DNA from: Spirochaetia bacterium
GTDB lineage: Bacteria > Spirochaetota > Spirochaetia > Treponematales > Rectinemataceae
NCBI GenBank assembly: GCA_029975555.1
Contig: JARKOY010000173.1
Coordinates: 1-64,000 of the forward strand
Length of the DNA stretch: 64,000 nt
Direction: 5' to 3'
The notes under the pieces are model-generated. The model was not told where the DNA came from. It saw nothing but the letters and a program-made list of their open reading frames with translations, and ran no database searches. The translations under genes were made by a program, and so were the position numbers. Shown here piece by piece: positions 44,046-53,000 of this stretch (the first letter of the stretch is position 1; every line of letters starts with the position of its first letter).

Positions 44046-45599
44046 CTACAGAGGAATTTTGACATAGAGGTGTGCAGACGCAATTGAAAATCGTTTCTCT
44101 GCCGCCTTGAAATCGCCGGTTCCCGAGGCCTCTACGAGGAGATGGCCTACCTTTGCCGAAGCGCGGACTTTTATCCGCAGGGCATCAGAATCCGAAGGCT
44201 TAAGAGGAAACTCGACCGCCGTCCGGCAAGAGAAGGCCCCAAAGGCGACACACAGCGATCCGATAGCCCGATCGAGCGTCAATGCGCCTGCCGAGCCTTG
44301 CACAGTGGAGGAGACGTCCTCGGCTGCTTCGTATTCCGAGATGTCGCCGAAGTTCCCATCTACTTCGGAGGCCTTCTCCTGTTCTCGACACGAGGTCTGG
44401 AGCGCGAACTCGAGCCCTACTTTAGGCGCAGGGGCTTGAGGTGCAGCGGACTGCGGGTCGGCCGAGCTCACTGCAAGGGCCCCTAGGCTTCGCACATTTA
44501 GATCGAACGCGAACTTTCCAAACCACGTGCCTGGTTTTTTGACCACCTCCCAGGAAAAAGATGAGTCAAAGATGAGGATTGTACGAAATAGAACACCCCT
44601 CAGCTCCTTGTTCTCTATGCCGAGACGGCCTTCTGCACCGTCCGGCCAATATTTCAATGCAAGAGAATCGGGGAAGGTGCCGAACGACGGAGTCGTTCCT
44701 CCTTCGATCTCGGCCGCGCCCTGCTTGGAAAACACAGAGAGGTCAAGCGAAATTTTTTTGACAAAAGGCACCCAGGAAATATCGGCGACATAATCGATCT
44801 GAACTAGAGCATCGCGGCTGGAGACCTTGCCTGTGCCCGATACGAAGTCCCCTGCTTCTGCATACAGAATCCCCATCATTCTTTGCCGGGGAGCGCGCCA
44901 GGAGATATCCATCCTGCATGCGGCCGCCTTCAGCCAGGCAAAGTCGAAAAAATCGCCGCCGGCTACCTCAAGGCTGGGATATACCTGCGCTCTTGCCAGA
45001 AACAAAACACTGGACACGCGATATCCGACAGCTGAGGCGAACCAGGGCCTCAGACGGTGCACAGCTGAACCTTGGCTTCCCTCCCCCCACAGCGCCCCAA
45101 GACAGACGATCACGTGTGCAGCCCTCTCGAGCAGCATGTACTGCAGGGCGCCACGGGTGTAGAGTTCATCCCTGGCCAGAAAAAGCGACAGCCGCGAAGA
45201 GGCCAGCGCAATGCCTAGGGGATCGCTCGAATTTCCGAGATTTGCGGAACTCAACAACGAGTCTCCGCGGCTCGAAACCACATCAGGCCGCGCCAGAAAC
45301 CCAGCGGCGTCGCCGATCTTGAGGTTTCCGGCAGCGAGGCTGAGCCCGCCGAACTTCCCTTTCACCGTGAACGAAGACGAACGCAAGGCAGCCCCGTCTA
45401 AAGAAAGAGGCGCCGATGCGTTGATGAGCACATCAAAGGGCAACGCCATCGACATATAGGTCCGAGTCCCTGTCGAGGAAACACTGAACGAAATGGTCCC
45501 CGACACAGGGCGAAGGGGCTCTCCGAGACCCTTCGCCGCCACGAGGAGCAGCATACATAGCGGTGCCGCACAGCGCAGTATCCTCTGTCCCACATCCAT
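44046..45599 (-). CDS. Exported beta-rich protein of unknown function
   Basis: This 517-residue protein starts with a signal-like segment (CAAPLCMLLLVAAKGLGEP, cleavage near residue 27). Its body alternates hydrophobic and polar residues, with paired strand patterns at both ends and many Ser/Ala/Gly residues. This suggests an outer-membrane or periplasmic beta-structured protein. It ends HLYVKIPL, without a classical terminal Phe. No family is recognised. It lies 88 bp upstream of pncA on the same strand and is divergent from the glutaredoxin gene. A proline/alanine-rich linker (PQSAAPQAPAPK) occurs around residue 390. Confidence 0.6.
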   Translation of the reverse strand: MDVGQRILRCAAPLCMLLLVAAKGLGEPLRPVSGTISFSVSSTGTRTYMSMALPFDVLINASAPLSLDGAALRSSSFTVKGKFGGLSLAAGNLKIGDAAGFLARPDVVSSRGDSLLSSANLGNSSDPLGIALASSRLSLFLARDELYTRGALQYMLLERAAHVIVCLGALWGEGSQGSAVHRLRPWFASAVGYRVSSVLFLARAQVYPSLEVAGGDFFDFAWLKAAACRMDISWRAPRQRMMGILYAEAGDFVSGTGKVSSRDALVQIDYVADISWVPFVKKISLDLSVFSKQGAAEIEGGTTPSFGTFPDSLALKYWPDGAEGRLGIENKELRGVLFRTILIFDSSFSWEVVKKPGTWFGKFAFDLNVRSLGALAVSSADPQSAAPQAPAPKVGLEFALQTSCREQEKASEVDGNFGDISEYEAAEDVSSTVQGSAGALTLDRAIGSLCVAFGAFSCRTAVEFPLKPSDSDALRIKVRASAKVGHLLVEASGTGDFKAAEKRFSIASAHLYVKIPL

Positions 45600-45662
45600 A
45601 AGACGCAGGGCGGCGGCCGCCTTGCTTCAAATTTTCTGCGGTTGCATGTGAGAAGGTGTCCC

Positions 45663-45691
45663 TTGACGCGCGATTTTATATATATTATTTT
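45663..45691 (+). promoter_or_regulatory. Promoter region of the glutaredoxin gene, inside an AT-rich inverted repeat
   Basis: TTGACG - 17 bp - TATTTT lies about 44 bp before the ATG. Bases 45672-45706 form an AT-rich imperfect inverted repeat (GATTTTATATATA / TATATATAAAAATC) covering the -10. Confidence 0.42.
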
Positions 45692-45734
45692 TTATATATA
45701 AAAATCACACTTACAGAGGATACAGGGAGGACAT

Positions 45735-45965
45735 ATGTCGGTTGTCATCTATACGACACCCAGCTGTAGCTACTGCCGAATGGCAAAGGACTGGTTCCGT
45801 CAGAACGGCATCTCTTTTACGGAGTACAATGTCGCTGCCGATATGCGGCGCGCCGAGGAGATGATGCGCAAATCGGGACAGATGGGAGTGCCCGTCATCG
45901 ACATAAACGGCAGGATCATCGTCGGATTCAATAAGCCCGAAATAGAGAGGGCTCTCCGCCGCTGA
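45735..45965 (+). CDS. Glutaredoxin-like protein
   Basis: This 76-residue thioredoxin-fold protein has the redox motif CSYC at residues 11-14 and the cis-proline loop GVPVIDING near residue 51. It resembles the short NrdH/Grx proteins (YTTPSCSYCRMAKDWF) that reduce ribonucleotide reductase or other disulfides. The GGF-type third motif is only partly kept (IVGFNKPEIE). AGGGAGG precedes the ATG. It is probably monocistronic, 80 bp upstream of the HEXXH protein gene. Confidence 0.88.
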   Translation: MSVVIYTTPSCSYCRMAKDWFRQNGISFTEYNVAADMRRAEEMMRKSGQMGVPVIDINGRIIVGFNKPEIERALRR

Positions 45966-46045
45966 TTTTTCAACCCCTCCCCTCCATTGCAGGCTTGCTG
46001 CCTTATCCATTACTATGGCCTTCAGCAGCCAGGAGGGGAGCGAGC

Positions 46046-46849
46046 ATGAATCAGGATAAGGTCCGTGAAATTCTGGAAGCCATCGAGCCACCGCCTGCAC
46101 CTTTTTCTCTTGTGTTCTCGGGCAAGACGAACAAAAAGGTCAACGGGCTCTACAAGCCTGCAAAGGCCGAGATCGTCATTCACAACCGCAATTTCGATTC
46201 GGACAACCAGCTCATCTATACCGCAATCCACGAGTATGCCCACCACATTCTGTTTACGAGACGCGGGGGCATGCCCATGCCGAGGCCTCACACCCAGGAA
46301 TTCTGGGCTCTTTTTCACGAGCTTTTGGAGAAAGCCGAAAGCCTGGGGTTTTACGCAAATGTCTTCGACACTGTTCCTGAATTCGCTTCTCTTACGGCAC
46401 AGATAAAAGAGCGCTGCCTCGCGGGCAACGGTGCGCTCCTCCTTGAGCTTGGAAGACTTCTCGTGCACGCCGAAGAACTCTGTCGCATCCACCACGCGCG
46501 CTTCGAGGACTATGTCGAGAGAGTGCTCGGCCTGCCCAAGAAGACTGCCTCCACAGCCATTCAGGCTCAGAATCTCAGCCTCGATCCTTCGCTCGGGTGG
46601 GATGGCCTGTCGCTCGTCGCGTCCATCCGCGATCCACAGGCGCGGGCGAAAGCTGCCGAAGCGCTCTCCACGGGAGCCACTCCCCTCATTGCAAAACGGA
46701 TGGCGATGCCCCCCGTCGACGAGGGCAGTGATCCGATCGAAACGCTCATCGCCGAACACAAGCGGCTCGAACGCAGCATCACATCGATGACGGAGCGCAT
46801 GCGCCGCATAGAAGAGAAACTCCACTCAATGGGTGTCTCAGAAATATAG
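46046..46849 (+). CDS. HEXXH zinc-peptidase-like protein, uncharacterised
   Basis: This 267-residue cytoplasmic protein has a zinc-binding motif IHEYAHHILF near residue 65 and a further His in HTQEFWALFHELL about 25 residues on. That spacing resembles SprT/Wss1-type metallopeptidases, which act on DNA-protein crosslinks. The C-terminal 60 residues form a likely coiled coil (EHKRLERSITSMTERMRRIE). Between them is a helical region with no recognised domain. AGGAGGGG lies 7 nt before ATG 46046, so the track's 45995 start is rejected. It lies 48 bp upstream of pyrK. Peptidase activity is inferred from the motif only. Confidence 0.65.
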   Translation: MNQDKVREILEAIEPPPAPFSLVFSGKTNKKVNGLYKPAKAEIVIHNRNFDSDNQLIYTAIHEYAHHILFTRRGGMPMPRPHTQEFWALFHELLEKAESLGFYANVFDTVPEFASLTAQIKERCLAGNGALLLELGRLLVHAEELCRIHHARFEDYVERVLGLPKKTASTAIQAQNLSLDPSLGWDGLSLVASIRDPQARAKAAEALSTGATPLIAKRMAMPPVDEGSDPIETLIAEHKRLERSITSMTERMRRIEEKLHSMGVSEI

Positions 46850-46897
46850 TATCAAAACGTGGCCTAGTTTGATAGAATGCCTCTTCAGGTGGACCTT

Positions 46898-47782
46898 ATG
46901 CGGCAGTTCAACGCACTTGTACTCATCAACGAAGCGATTGCACCGACGTGGATGCATTTGGCATTCGAGTGGCCCTCGAATTTGCCGGCCCCTCGGGCCG
47001 GGCAGTTCTTTACGGTGCTCCCTGCGATGGTGGAGCTCGGTGCTGGGACCATGCTCCGGCGTCCCCTTGCATTTGCAGGATTCGAGCCCGAAGAACGGCA
47101 AAACCGCGCCTCGGCCGCAACAGACAAGGCAATTGCCCATTCAATCTATCAAGTGAGAGGTCCTGGGACGAGGGCCCTGGCATGCCACGTTCCCGGCAGT
47201 CTCATCGATGTCATTGCACCGTTGGGCAACGGCTTTCCTCCACCACTTCTGGAAGAGAAGGCCATCATCGCAGGGGGTGGCATTGGTATCGGCCCTGTGC
47301 TCTTTCTGGCGGCATCTCTCTCCAAAGAGGCTTCTCGGCGGGGCAAGCCTGAGTTTCAGCTCGTGCTGGGATTCCGCAGTGCCTCGCTCATCCCGCTGCG
47401 CGCCGGCTCTGCCGACGACAGCCCCATGGCGTTTCTCTGGAAGGAACTGCTTGCGCAGGCCTTTCTCACCACCGACGATGGCTCTGAGGGCTTCCGGGGA
47501 ACGGTAGTCGACGCCCTCTCTTCGCTGAGAGACAGAGACGGCTCGTCGAAAGAGTGGCATCTCTATGGCTGCGGGCCAGGGCCGATGCTCGCCTCCCTGG
47601 CCAAATTCGCCGATGCCCACCACATCGCTGCACACTGTTCCGCCGAGCAGTGGATGGCCTGTGGGGTCGGGGCCTGCCATGGCTGCGTGCTTCCCGCTAC
47701 GTCGGGCGGTTTTTTGCGCGTGTGCGCTGACGGCCCTGTCTTTGAGGCGAACCAGATCGACTGGGAGGCGAGCTTGCAATGA
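46898..47782 (+). CDS. pyrK: Dihydroorotate dehydrogenase electron-transfer subunit
   Basis: This roughly 294-residue ferredoxin-reductase-like protein has FAD-binding MLRRPLAF, an NAD-binding loop IIAGGGIGIGPVLFLA, and a C-terminal [2Fe-2S] site with four cysteines (EQWMACGVGACHGCVLP plus a later RVCADGPVF). PyrK passes electrons from PyrD to NAD+ in class 1B dihydroorotate dehydrogenase. AGGTGGA fits ATG 46898 better than the track's 46877. The stop overlaps the pyrD start by 4 nt. Confidence 0.9.
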   Translation: MRQFNALVLINEAIAPTWMHLAFEWPSNLPAPRAGQFFTVLPAMVELGAGTMLRRPLAFAGFEPEERQNRASAATDKAIAHSIYQVRGPGTRALACHVPGSLIDVIAPLGNGFPPPLLEEKAIIAGGGIGIGPVLFLAASLSKEASRRGKPEFQLVLGFRSASLIPLRAGSADDSPMAFLWKELLAQAFLTTDDGSEGFRGTVVDALSSLRDRDGSSKEWHLYGCGPGPMLASLAKFADAHHIAAHCSAEQWMACGVGACHGCVLPATSGGFLRVCADGPVFEANQIDWEASLQ

Positions 47783-48756
47783 ACGGCCAAGACACCAAGA
47801 GGACTCCTTCCCTCGATCTCGATCTCTCGGTCCGCATCGGGCAGCTTGTAATGTCCAACCCCGTCGGCGTCGCGTCGGGAACCTTCGGCTACGGCGAGGA
47901 ATACGACGAACTCGTCCACATCGACGCACTGGGGGCCCTCTACACCAAGGCGGTCACCCTTGAGCCGCGACAGGGCAATCCGGCACCGCGCCTTGTAGAG
48001 ACGCCGATGGGCCTCATCAATTCGATTGGCCTTGCGAATCCTGGCGTCGAGCGGTTTTTGCAGGAAAAACTTCCACTTCTGCGACGCCGCCGTTGTGCGG
48101 TCATCGTCAATGTCGCAGGCTCCACCGAGGATGAGTACGCCGCAGTCATAGAGCGCATAGAGGATCACCTCGCGGCCATCGGCCCGAGGCAAGAGGAGCG
48201 GTGCGGAGTCGACGGCTACGAGATCAACGTCTCGTGTCCCAACGTGCACCGAGGAGGCATGTCCTTCGGCATCGACCCTGTGCTGATCGAGCGGCTGACC
48301 CGGTCTCTCAAAGGGCGTACGGCGCGCCCGCTCATCCTTAAACTGAGTCCGAACGTGACGGACATCGCGGATATCGCGCGGGCGGCCGAGGCAGGAGGCG
48401 CAGACGCGATATCCTGCATCAATACGGTGATCGGGATGGTCATAGACACGGAAAAGTTGAGGCCAGCGATCGCGCGGGGCACAGGCGGCCTTTCGGGGCC
48501 TGCTATACGCCCCATCGGAGTGGCAGCGACTTACAGGGTGAGCCGCGCAGTCCATATTCCCGTCATCGGACTCGGAGGGATCGCCCGCGCGGACGACGCG
48601 ATTCAGTACCTCCTCGCGGGGGCCCAAGCTGTCCAGATCGGCACCGCGCTCTTCTCAAACCCCCGCACGCCGCACGAGGTGCTCGAAGGCATCGTCGGGT
48701 GGATGCGCCGCCATGCGGTGCAGCGTGTGCGCGACATAAGGCTGATGCTGCAATAG
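47779..48756 (+). CDS. pyrD: Dihydroorotate dehydrogenase (class 1B catalytic subunit)
   Basis: This 325-residue TIM-barrel flavoprotein has NPVGVASGTFGYG near the N-terminus, the catalytic-cysteine motif EINVSCPNVHRGG near residue 150, LKLSPNVTDI and the FMN phosphate region VIGLGGIARADDAIQYLLAGA. A catalytic Cys rather than Ser, and the adjacent pyrK, place it in class 1B, the NAD-linked soluble form common in anaerobes. It oxidises dihydroorotate to orotate in pyrimidine synthesis. ATGA overlap with pyrK indicates translational coupling. Confidence 0.93.
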   Translation: MNGQDTKRTPSLDLDLSVRIGQLVMSNPVGVASGTFGYGEEYDELVHIDALGALYTKAVTLEPRQGNPAPRLVETPMGLINSIGLANPGVERFLQEKLPLLRRRRCAVIVNVAGSTEDEYAAVIERIEDHLAAIGPRQEERCGVDGYEINVSCPNVHRGGMSFGIDPVLIERLTRSLKGRTARPLILKLSPNVTDIADIARAAEAGGADAISCINTVIGMVIDTEKLRPAIARGTGGLSGPAIRPIGVAATYRVSRAVHIPVIGLGGIARADDAIQYLLAGAQAVQIGTALFSNPRTPHEVLEGIVGWMRRHAVQRVRDIRLMLQ

Positions 48757-48822
48757 GCTCCAAAAGTCCTGCAAGGGCGCCGCACCTCCGATTGTTAATT
48801 TTTCGTCTGTGGGGCTGAAAAT

Positions 48823-48850
48823 TTAACCATTTTTTAACAATTTGTTCACA
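48823..48850 (+). promoter_or_regulatory. Pho-box-like triple repeat upstream of pstB
   Basis: TTAACC, TTAACA and TTCACA start at 48823, 48834 and 48845, exactly 11 bp apart. This is the spacing of PhoB/PhoP direct repeats, and TTAACA is the Gram-positive PhoP consensus. An extended -10 (TGA-TATAGA, 48857-48865) follows. Confidence 0.65.
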
Positions 48851-48884
48851 CTGCACTGATATAGAAAGGATACGGTACATCTGC

Positions 48885-49661
48885 ATGATGCAGGAACCTC
48901 CAACCCAACCCTCCTTTATTCTCGAGACCAAAGATCTCAGTATTATCTACGCCGACGGCCACGAGGGCGTCAGACACGTCTCCATGGGATTCCAAGCGCA
49001 CAGCGTGACGGCCATCATAGGTCCTTCAGGGTGCGGGAAAAGCACGCTTCTGCGCGCCCTGAACCGCATGAACGAGCTGATACCCGGCACTCGCACCTTG
49101 GGAGAAGTATGGTACAGTGGCCAGAACATCTATGCACCTTCGGTGGATCCGGTCCTGATACGCCGGCACATCGGCATGGTGTTCCAGAAGCCCAACCCCT
49201 TCCCCAAAAGTGTCTATCAGAACATCGCGTGGGCAGCAAAAGCGCATGGCTACGCAGGCAGCATGGACGACCTCGTCGAGAACAGCCTGCGCAAAGCGGC
49301 GCTCTGGGACGAAGTCAAAGATAAACTCAAAAAGAGCGCCCTTGCCCTCTCGGGGGGACAGCAGCAACGGCTCTGCATCGCCCGTGCAATCGCGCTTCAG
49401 CCCGACGTGATCCTCATGGACGAGCCGACAAGCGCGCTCGATCCTATCGCCGCATCCTATATTGAGGATTTGATTTCCGAATTGCGAAAGGACTATACTA
49501 TCATCATAGTGACGCACAACATGCAGCAGGCTGGCCGCATTTCCGACTATACTGCGTTTATGCTCTTAGGAGACCTGATTGAAGTCGGCCCCACCAAAAA
49601 ACTGTTCATCGCTCCGGAAGATGAGCGGACCGAGCGCTATCTCACCGGCCGCTTCGGTTGA
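48885..49661 (+). CDS. pstB: Phosphate ABC transporter ATP-binding protein
   Basis: This 258-residue protein has PstB-specific Walker [22 protein letters not shown]-loop [17 protein letters not shown], signature [15 protein letters not shown], Walker [16 protein letters not shown] and [17 protein letters not shown]. PstB powers high-affinity phosphate import. The partner genes pstS, pstC and pstA are not adjacent; here pstB instead heads a pstB-phoU-phoB-phoR operon. A Pho-box-like repeat upstream suggests induction under phosphate limitation by the operon's own response regulator. Confidence 0.93.
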   Translation: MMQEPPTQPSFILETKDLSIIYADGHEGVRHVSMGFQAHSVTAIIGPSGCGKSTLLRALNRMNELIPGTRTLGEVWYSGQNIYAPSVDPVLIRRHIGMVFQKPNPFPKSVYQNIAWAAKAHGYAGSMDDLVENSLRKAALWDEVKDKLKKSALALSGGQQQRLCIARAIALQPDVILMDEPTSALDPIAASYIEDLISELRKDYTIIIVTHNMQQAGRISDYTAFMLLGDLIEVGPTKKLFIAPEDERTERYLTGRFG

Positions 49662-49681
49662 GGGGAAAAGGGAGGTACCGT

Positions 49682-50338
49682 ATGCCACGGGAAGCATTTG
49701 AGCGCTCGATCGAAGAGATCAATGCGCGAATCACCGCGATGGGGGCGGCGACCGTCGATGCGCTTCAGAAAGCTATGTTTGCCTTCCGCGAACGCGACCT
49801 CGATTCGGCCAAGAAGATAAAAAAGGCCGACGCTCTCATCGATGTGCAGCAACTAGAAATCGACGACCTGGTCGCGACGACCATGGCCACCCAACAGCCT
49901 GTGGCAAAGGACCTGCGCCTGCTTCTCTGCGCCATTCAGATGGCCTCCGAACTCGAGCGCAGCGCGGATTACGCCGCACATCTGGCCAAAGCGACAAAAT
50001 TCTTCGTGCAGGACCCTCAGTGGCGCCAGACGGCAATGCTCGAGCAGATGGCGAGCATTGGCGCGTCGATGATCACCGACACGGTCAACGCCTTCATCGG
50101 AAGGGACGCCCTCCTCGCCCGCCAGACTTCGCTCATGGACGATCAGATCGATCACCTCCACAAGGGCTTGATCAAGGAGATGGTCCTTCTGCTCGGCACG
50201 CGCCCCGACGATGCGGAAAAAGTGGCAAAATTCATCCAGGTCTCGGGCTACCTTGAGAGGCTCGGCGATCACATGACCAACGCGTGCGAGTCCATACTGT
50301 ATATGGTGGAGGGAATCCACGCCGAACTGAACCCGTAA
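49682..50338 (+). CDS. phoU: Phosphate-signalling protein PhoU
   Basis: This 218-residue all-helical protein has two PhoU repeats, each with the E-x3-D metal-binding pattern (SELERSADYAAHLAKAT near residue 90, YLERLGDHMTNACESI near 195). PhoU links the Pst transporter to the PhoR sensor and dampens phosphate-starvation signalling. GGGAGG is 7 nt before ATG 49682. It sits between pstB and the response regulator, 20 nt after pstB. Confidence 0.92.
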   Translation: MPREAFERSIEEINARITAMGAATVDALQKAMFAFRERDLDSAKKIKKADALIDVQQLEIDDLVATTMATQQPVAKDLRLLLCAIQMASELERSADYAAHLAKATKFFVQDPQWRQTAMLEQMASIGASMITDTVNAFIGRDALLARQTSLMDDQIDHLHKGLIKEMVLLLGTRPDDAEKVAKFIQVSGYLERLGDHMTNACESILYMVEGIHAELNP

Positions 50339-50346
50339 AGCGAACT

Positions 50347-51036
50347 ATGGAAACCATACTGGTCGTAGAAGATGACCGCGACATTGCGCAGATGATTGCG
50401 ACGAGTCTCGGTAAGGCCGGCTACCATGTCGTGATCCAGCAGGACGCCGAGCGCGCCCATGCGTTTCTGAAAAATGGCGTCGTGTCCGCAATTCTGCTCG
50501 ACCTCATGCTGCCGGGCATGGATGGATTTGCATTTATCCGAAAACTCAAAAAAGACCCCGCGCTTTCGTCCATTCCCATCATCATCGCCTCGGCCAAAGA
50601 CGACGACACAGACGTAGTGGCCGGGCTCGAGCTCGGCGCGGAGGACTATATCGTCAAGCCCTTCAGCCTGAAAGTGCTGGAAGCAAGGCTCCGCGCGGTG
50701 CTCCGGCGCCACGACTCCGGCGTTCAGGCTGAGGAGAGCAATCCCCGTCTACAGAAGATGGGCATTCTGCTCGACACGAGCCGGCACGAGGTCAGGAAGG
50801 AGAACGACATCGTCGATCTTTCCGCGACGGAGTTTTCTATTCTCGAGCTCTTGATGAAGAACCCCGGCAGGGTTTTCTCAAGGGAAAGGCTGATCGCAGA
50901 AATCCGCGGCGGCGATGTGGCGGTGACAGAACGTTCTATCGACGTGCACATCCTGGCGATCCGCCGCAAATTGGGCGAAAAAGGCGCCCTCATAGAGACC
51001 GTGAGGGGGGTCGGATACCGATTCAAGGACGAATGA
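50347..51036 (+). CDS. phoB: PhoB-type response regulator
   Basis: This 229-residue OmpR/PhoB-class regulator has a receiver domain with acidic pocket VVEDD, phosphoacceptor Asp52 in ILLDLMLPGMDG and Lys in YIVKPFS. A winged-helix DNA-binding domain follows (about 130-229) with RSIDVHILAIRRKL and ETVRGVGYRF. Operon context with pstB, phoU and a sensor kinase supports the phosphate role. It is the likely binder of the 11-bp-spaced repeats upstream of pstB. The stop overlaps the kinase start (ATGA). Confidence 0.9.
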   Translation: METILVVEDDRDIAQMIATSLGKAGYHVVIQQDAERAHAFLKNGVVSAILLDLMLPGMDGFAFIRKLKKDPALSSIPIIIASAKDDDTDVVAGLELGAEDYIVKPFSLKVLEARLRAVLRRHDSGVQAEESNPRLQKMGILLDTSRHEVRKENDIVDLSATEFSILELLMKNPGRVFSRERLIAEIRGGDVAVTERSIDVHILAIRRKLGEKGALIETVRGVGYRFKDE

Positions 51037-52535
51037 AAACCACAAAAGCCACCGCGGTGCATATTCCACTGAGCGCGAGGCGCCTCTTGTTCTGGGAGGT
51101 GTTTGGACTCTTCTGTTCTGCGCTGATAGCCTTTTTTATTGCAAATGCTTCCAGTATCGTGCTTGCCCTGGCCGTTTTTCTGGTGCTAAGCCTTGGGCTC
51201 TCCGTCGCCCTTTTCGTTCTCCTGAACGCCCTGTACCAGAGGCCGCTTGCCGCGCTCGCATCCAAATTCGCACCCCAGCCTGCTGGCCAGGCGCTGGACG
51301 TCCCCGAAGAATTTGCCCAAATAGCGCAAAACCTCAGCCTTGTCGCGGAGAACCTGAACGCTCGATCGCGCGAGGTCTCGGAGCTTGCGGAGCGGCTCCA
51401 ATCCATCTTTGACGCCACGGAAGAAGCTATCATCGCCATCCGCGCGCCGAACGAGCTTTTGGCCGCGAACACGGCTGCATACCGGCTCTTTGAGCTGCCT
51501 AAGGCCACCACACCGACAGCCGAATCGTTCTTTTTTAAGGCGCCACCCATCATCGGGCTCATAGCAACATGCCTCAAAGAAGGCCAGGCTTTTCTCGATC
51601 AATTCTCGATATTAAAAGAAAAAAATGAGTTGATCCTCACGGCGAGAGGCAAACGGTTCCGCGTGGGCGGTGCTGACGGCGTCGTCGTCGTGATCAACGA
51701 TGTCACATCTCTCAAAAAAATGGAGCTACTGAAAAAGAATTTCGTGGCCAACGTATCCCACGAACTCCGCACCCCCGTCCAGATCATCAAAGGATATGCT
51801 GAACTCCTCGACGGAGCGGACATACATGAAGAGTGCCACAACTGGGCAAGGGTGATAGGACACCAGGCCGCGCGCATGGAACGCATCGTCGCGGACCTCC
51901 TCATGCTGGCCAAGCTGGAACACGATCCAGCCTCTTGGATCGTGAAGGAGAGATTTCCGCTCAAGTCGGTGCTGGCAGAGGCCGTCCGTACCTTGAGGCT
52001 TCAGTATAGCGATGCAGGGGCCATCGAACTCGATTGCCCCGAAGACCTGCAGGTGTACGCAAACCCCGGCCTGATAGAACAGGCGGCGTTCAATCTCATG
52101 GCAAACGCCGTGCAGCATTCCGGTTCCCACGAAAAGATCCTTGTAAGCGCCAGCATGGAAAAGTCTGACGTTGTCCTGCGCGTGAGAGACTTCGGCGCGG
52201 GGATACCTCCAAAGGACCTCGCACATATTTTCGAGCGCTTCTATCGCGCCGACAGGGTTCGCAGCAGCGCAAGCGGGGAAGGAATACCTCGCGCTCCATC
52301 GAGCGGCGGTTCAGGGCTCGGGCTCGCCATTGTAAAACACATCGCACTCGCCCACGGAGGAGCAGTCCGCGCCGAGAGCTGGGCAGGAGAGGGTTCGCTC
52401 TTCGAGTTCAGATTCCCCAATGTTACAGAAGATGCTGTCGCCGCAGATCGGCCAATAGACCAGTCCTCAGCTCCGCCAACATTCTCCGGACCGGCTCCGA
52501 GGCCCAATCAGGATATGTCCAAGGAAGCGCCCTGA
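51033..52535 (+). CDS. phoR: PhoR-type sensor histidine kinase
   Basis: This 500-residue kinase has two adjacent membrane helices (about 18-68) with almost no periplasmic loop, as in E. coli PhoR. A cytoplasmic linker and PAS-like region follow (about 125-225), then HisKA with phosphoacceptor His near residue 243 (VANVSHELRTPVQIIKGYAELL). The HATPase domain has NLMANAVQHS, DFGAGIPPKDL and GGSGLGLAIVKHI. It lacks a sensory extracytoplasmic domain, so it probably senses phosphate via Pst/PhoU. The last 113 bp overlap the convergent DUF4416 gene. Confidence 0.9.
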   Translation: MKTTKATAVHIPLSARRLLFWEVFGLFCSALIAFFIANASSIVLALAVFLVLSLGLSVALFVLLNALYQRPLAALASKFAPQPAGQALDVPEEFAQIAQNLSLVAENLNARSREVSELAERLQSIFDATEEAIIAIRAPNELLAANTAAYRLFELPKATTPTAESFFFKAPPIIGLIATCLKEGQAFLDQFSILKEKNELILTARGKRFRVGGADGVVVVINDVTSLKKMELLKKNFVANVSHELRTPVQIIKGYAELLDGADIHEECHNWARVIGHQAARMERIVADLLMLAKLEHDPASWIVKERFPLKSVLAEAVRTLRLQYSDAGAIELDCPEDLQVYANPGLIEQAAFNLMANAVQHSGSHEKILVSASMEKSDVVLRVRDFGAGIPPKDLAHIFERFYRADRVRSSASGEGIPRAPSSGGSGLGLAIVKHIALAHGGAVRAESWAGEGSLFEFRFPNVTEDAVAADRPIDQSSAPPTFSGPAPRPNQDMSKEAP

Positions 52536-52959
52536 ACTCCCCGTGTTCAAACACCAGCGTCAACTCGGCATAGATCCCGCCTGCAAGAGGAATGCGGTGC
52601 GAGCGGTCCTTGGTGGTGGCGAGGCAGAATCGCGCGGTGCCGAGCATGCCCGGATCGAGGTTGACCTTCCTCAAACCCTGGTCAGCGAGCTTCTGCTCGA
52701 TGGCATTCGTGGCATGCTTCATTGCTGCCAGACTAGAAGGGTCGATCAGCCGTTCGAAACTCCAGTAGGAGCGAAAGATATGCTCCCCCATTTCGGGGCA
52801 ATAATAGGTGGTCCACAGGAAGGGCGCCCTCTCCGACCGAAAACATAGAGGACCGTAACACTCGACCATGGCATCCAACGCAGCAGCCTCCGCGTTCTCA
52901 TCGGACGAGAGCACGCCTACGACGAGACGCTCGGGGATAAACGCTTTTTCAAGTCCCAT
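52423..52959 (-). CDS. DUF4416-family protein
   Basis: This 178-residue protein matches the DUF4416 pattern: KAFIPERLVVGVLSSDE at the start, LWTTYYCPEMGEHIFR, KVNLDPGMLG and ATTKDRSHRIPLAGGIYAE in the centre. The family is found in spirochaetes and delta-type bacteria and has no assigned function. The track starts at 53010; GGAAGG sits before ATG 52959 with suitable spacing. Its 3' end overlaps phoR and its start is 41 bp from the divergent binding-protein gene. Confidence 0.8.
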   Translation of the reverse strand: MGLEKAFIPERLVVGVLSSDENAEAAALDAMVECYGPLCFRSERAPFLWTTYYCPEMGEHIFRSYWSFERLIDPSSLAAMKHATNAIEQKLADQGLRKVNLDPGMLGTARFCLATTKDRSHRIPLAGGIYAELTLVFEHGEFRALPWTYPDWASEPVRRMLAELRTGLLADLRRQHLL

Positions 52960-52964
52960 ATTGA

Positions 52965-52993
52965 TTGCCTTCCGCGCTATTTTATCGCATACT
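52965..52993 (+). promoter_or_regulatory. Possible promoter of the solute-binding protein gene
   Basis: TTGCCT - 17 bp - CATACT ends 7 nt before the ATG, so the transcript would be nearly leaderless. The match to consensus is weak. Confidence 0.28.
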
Positions 52994-53000
52994 TGTGAGT

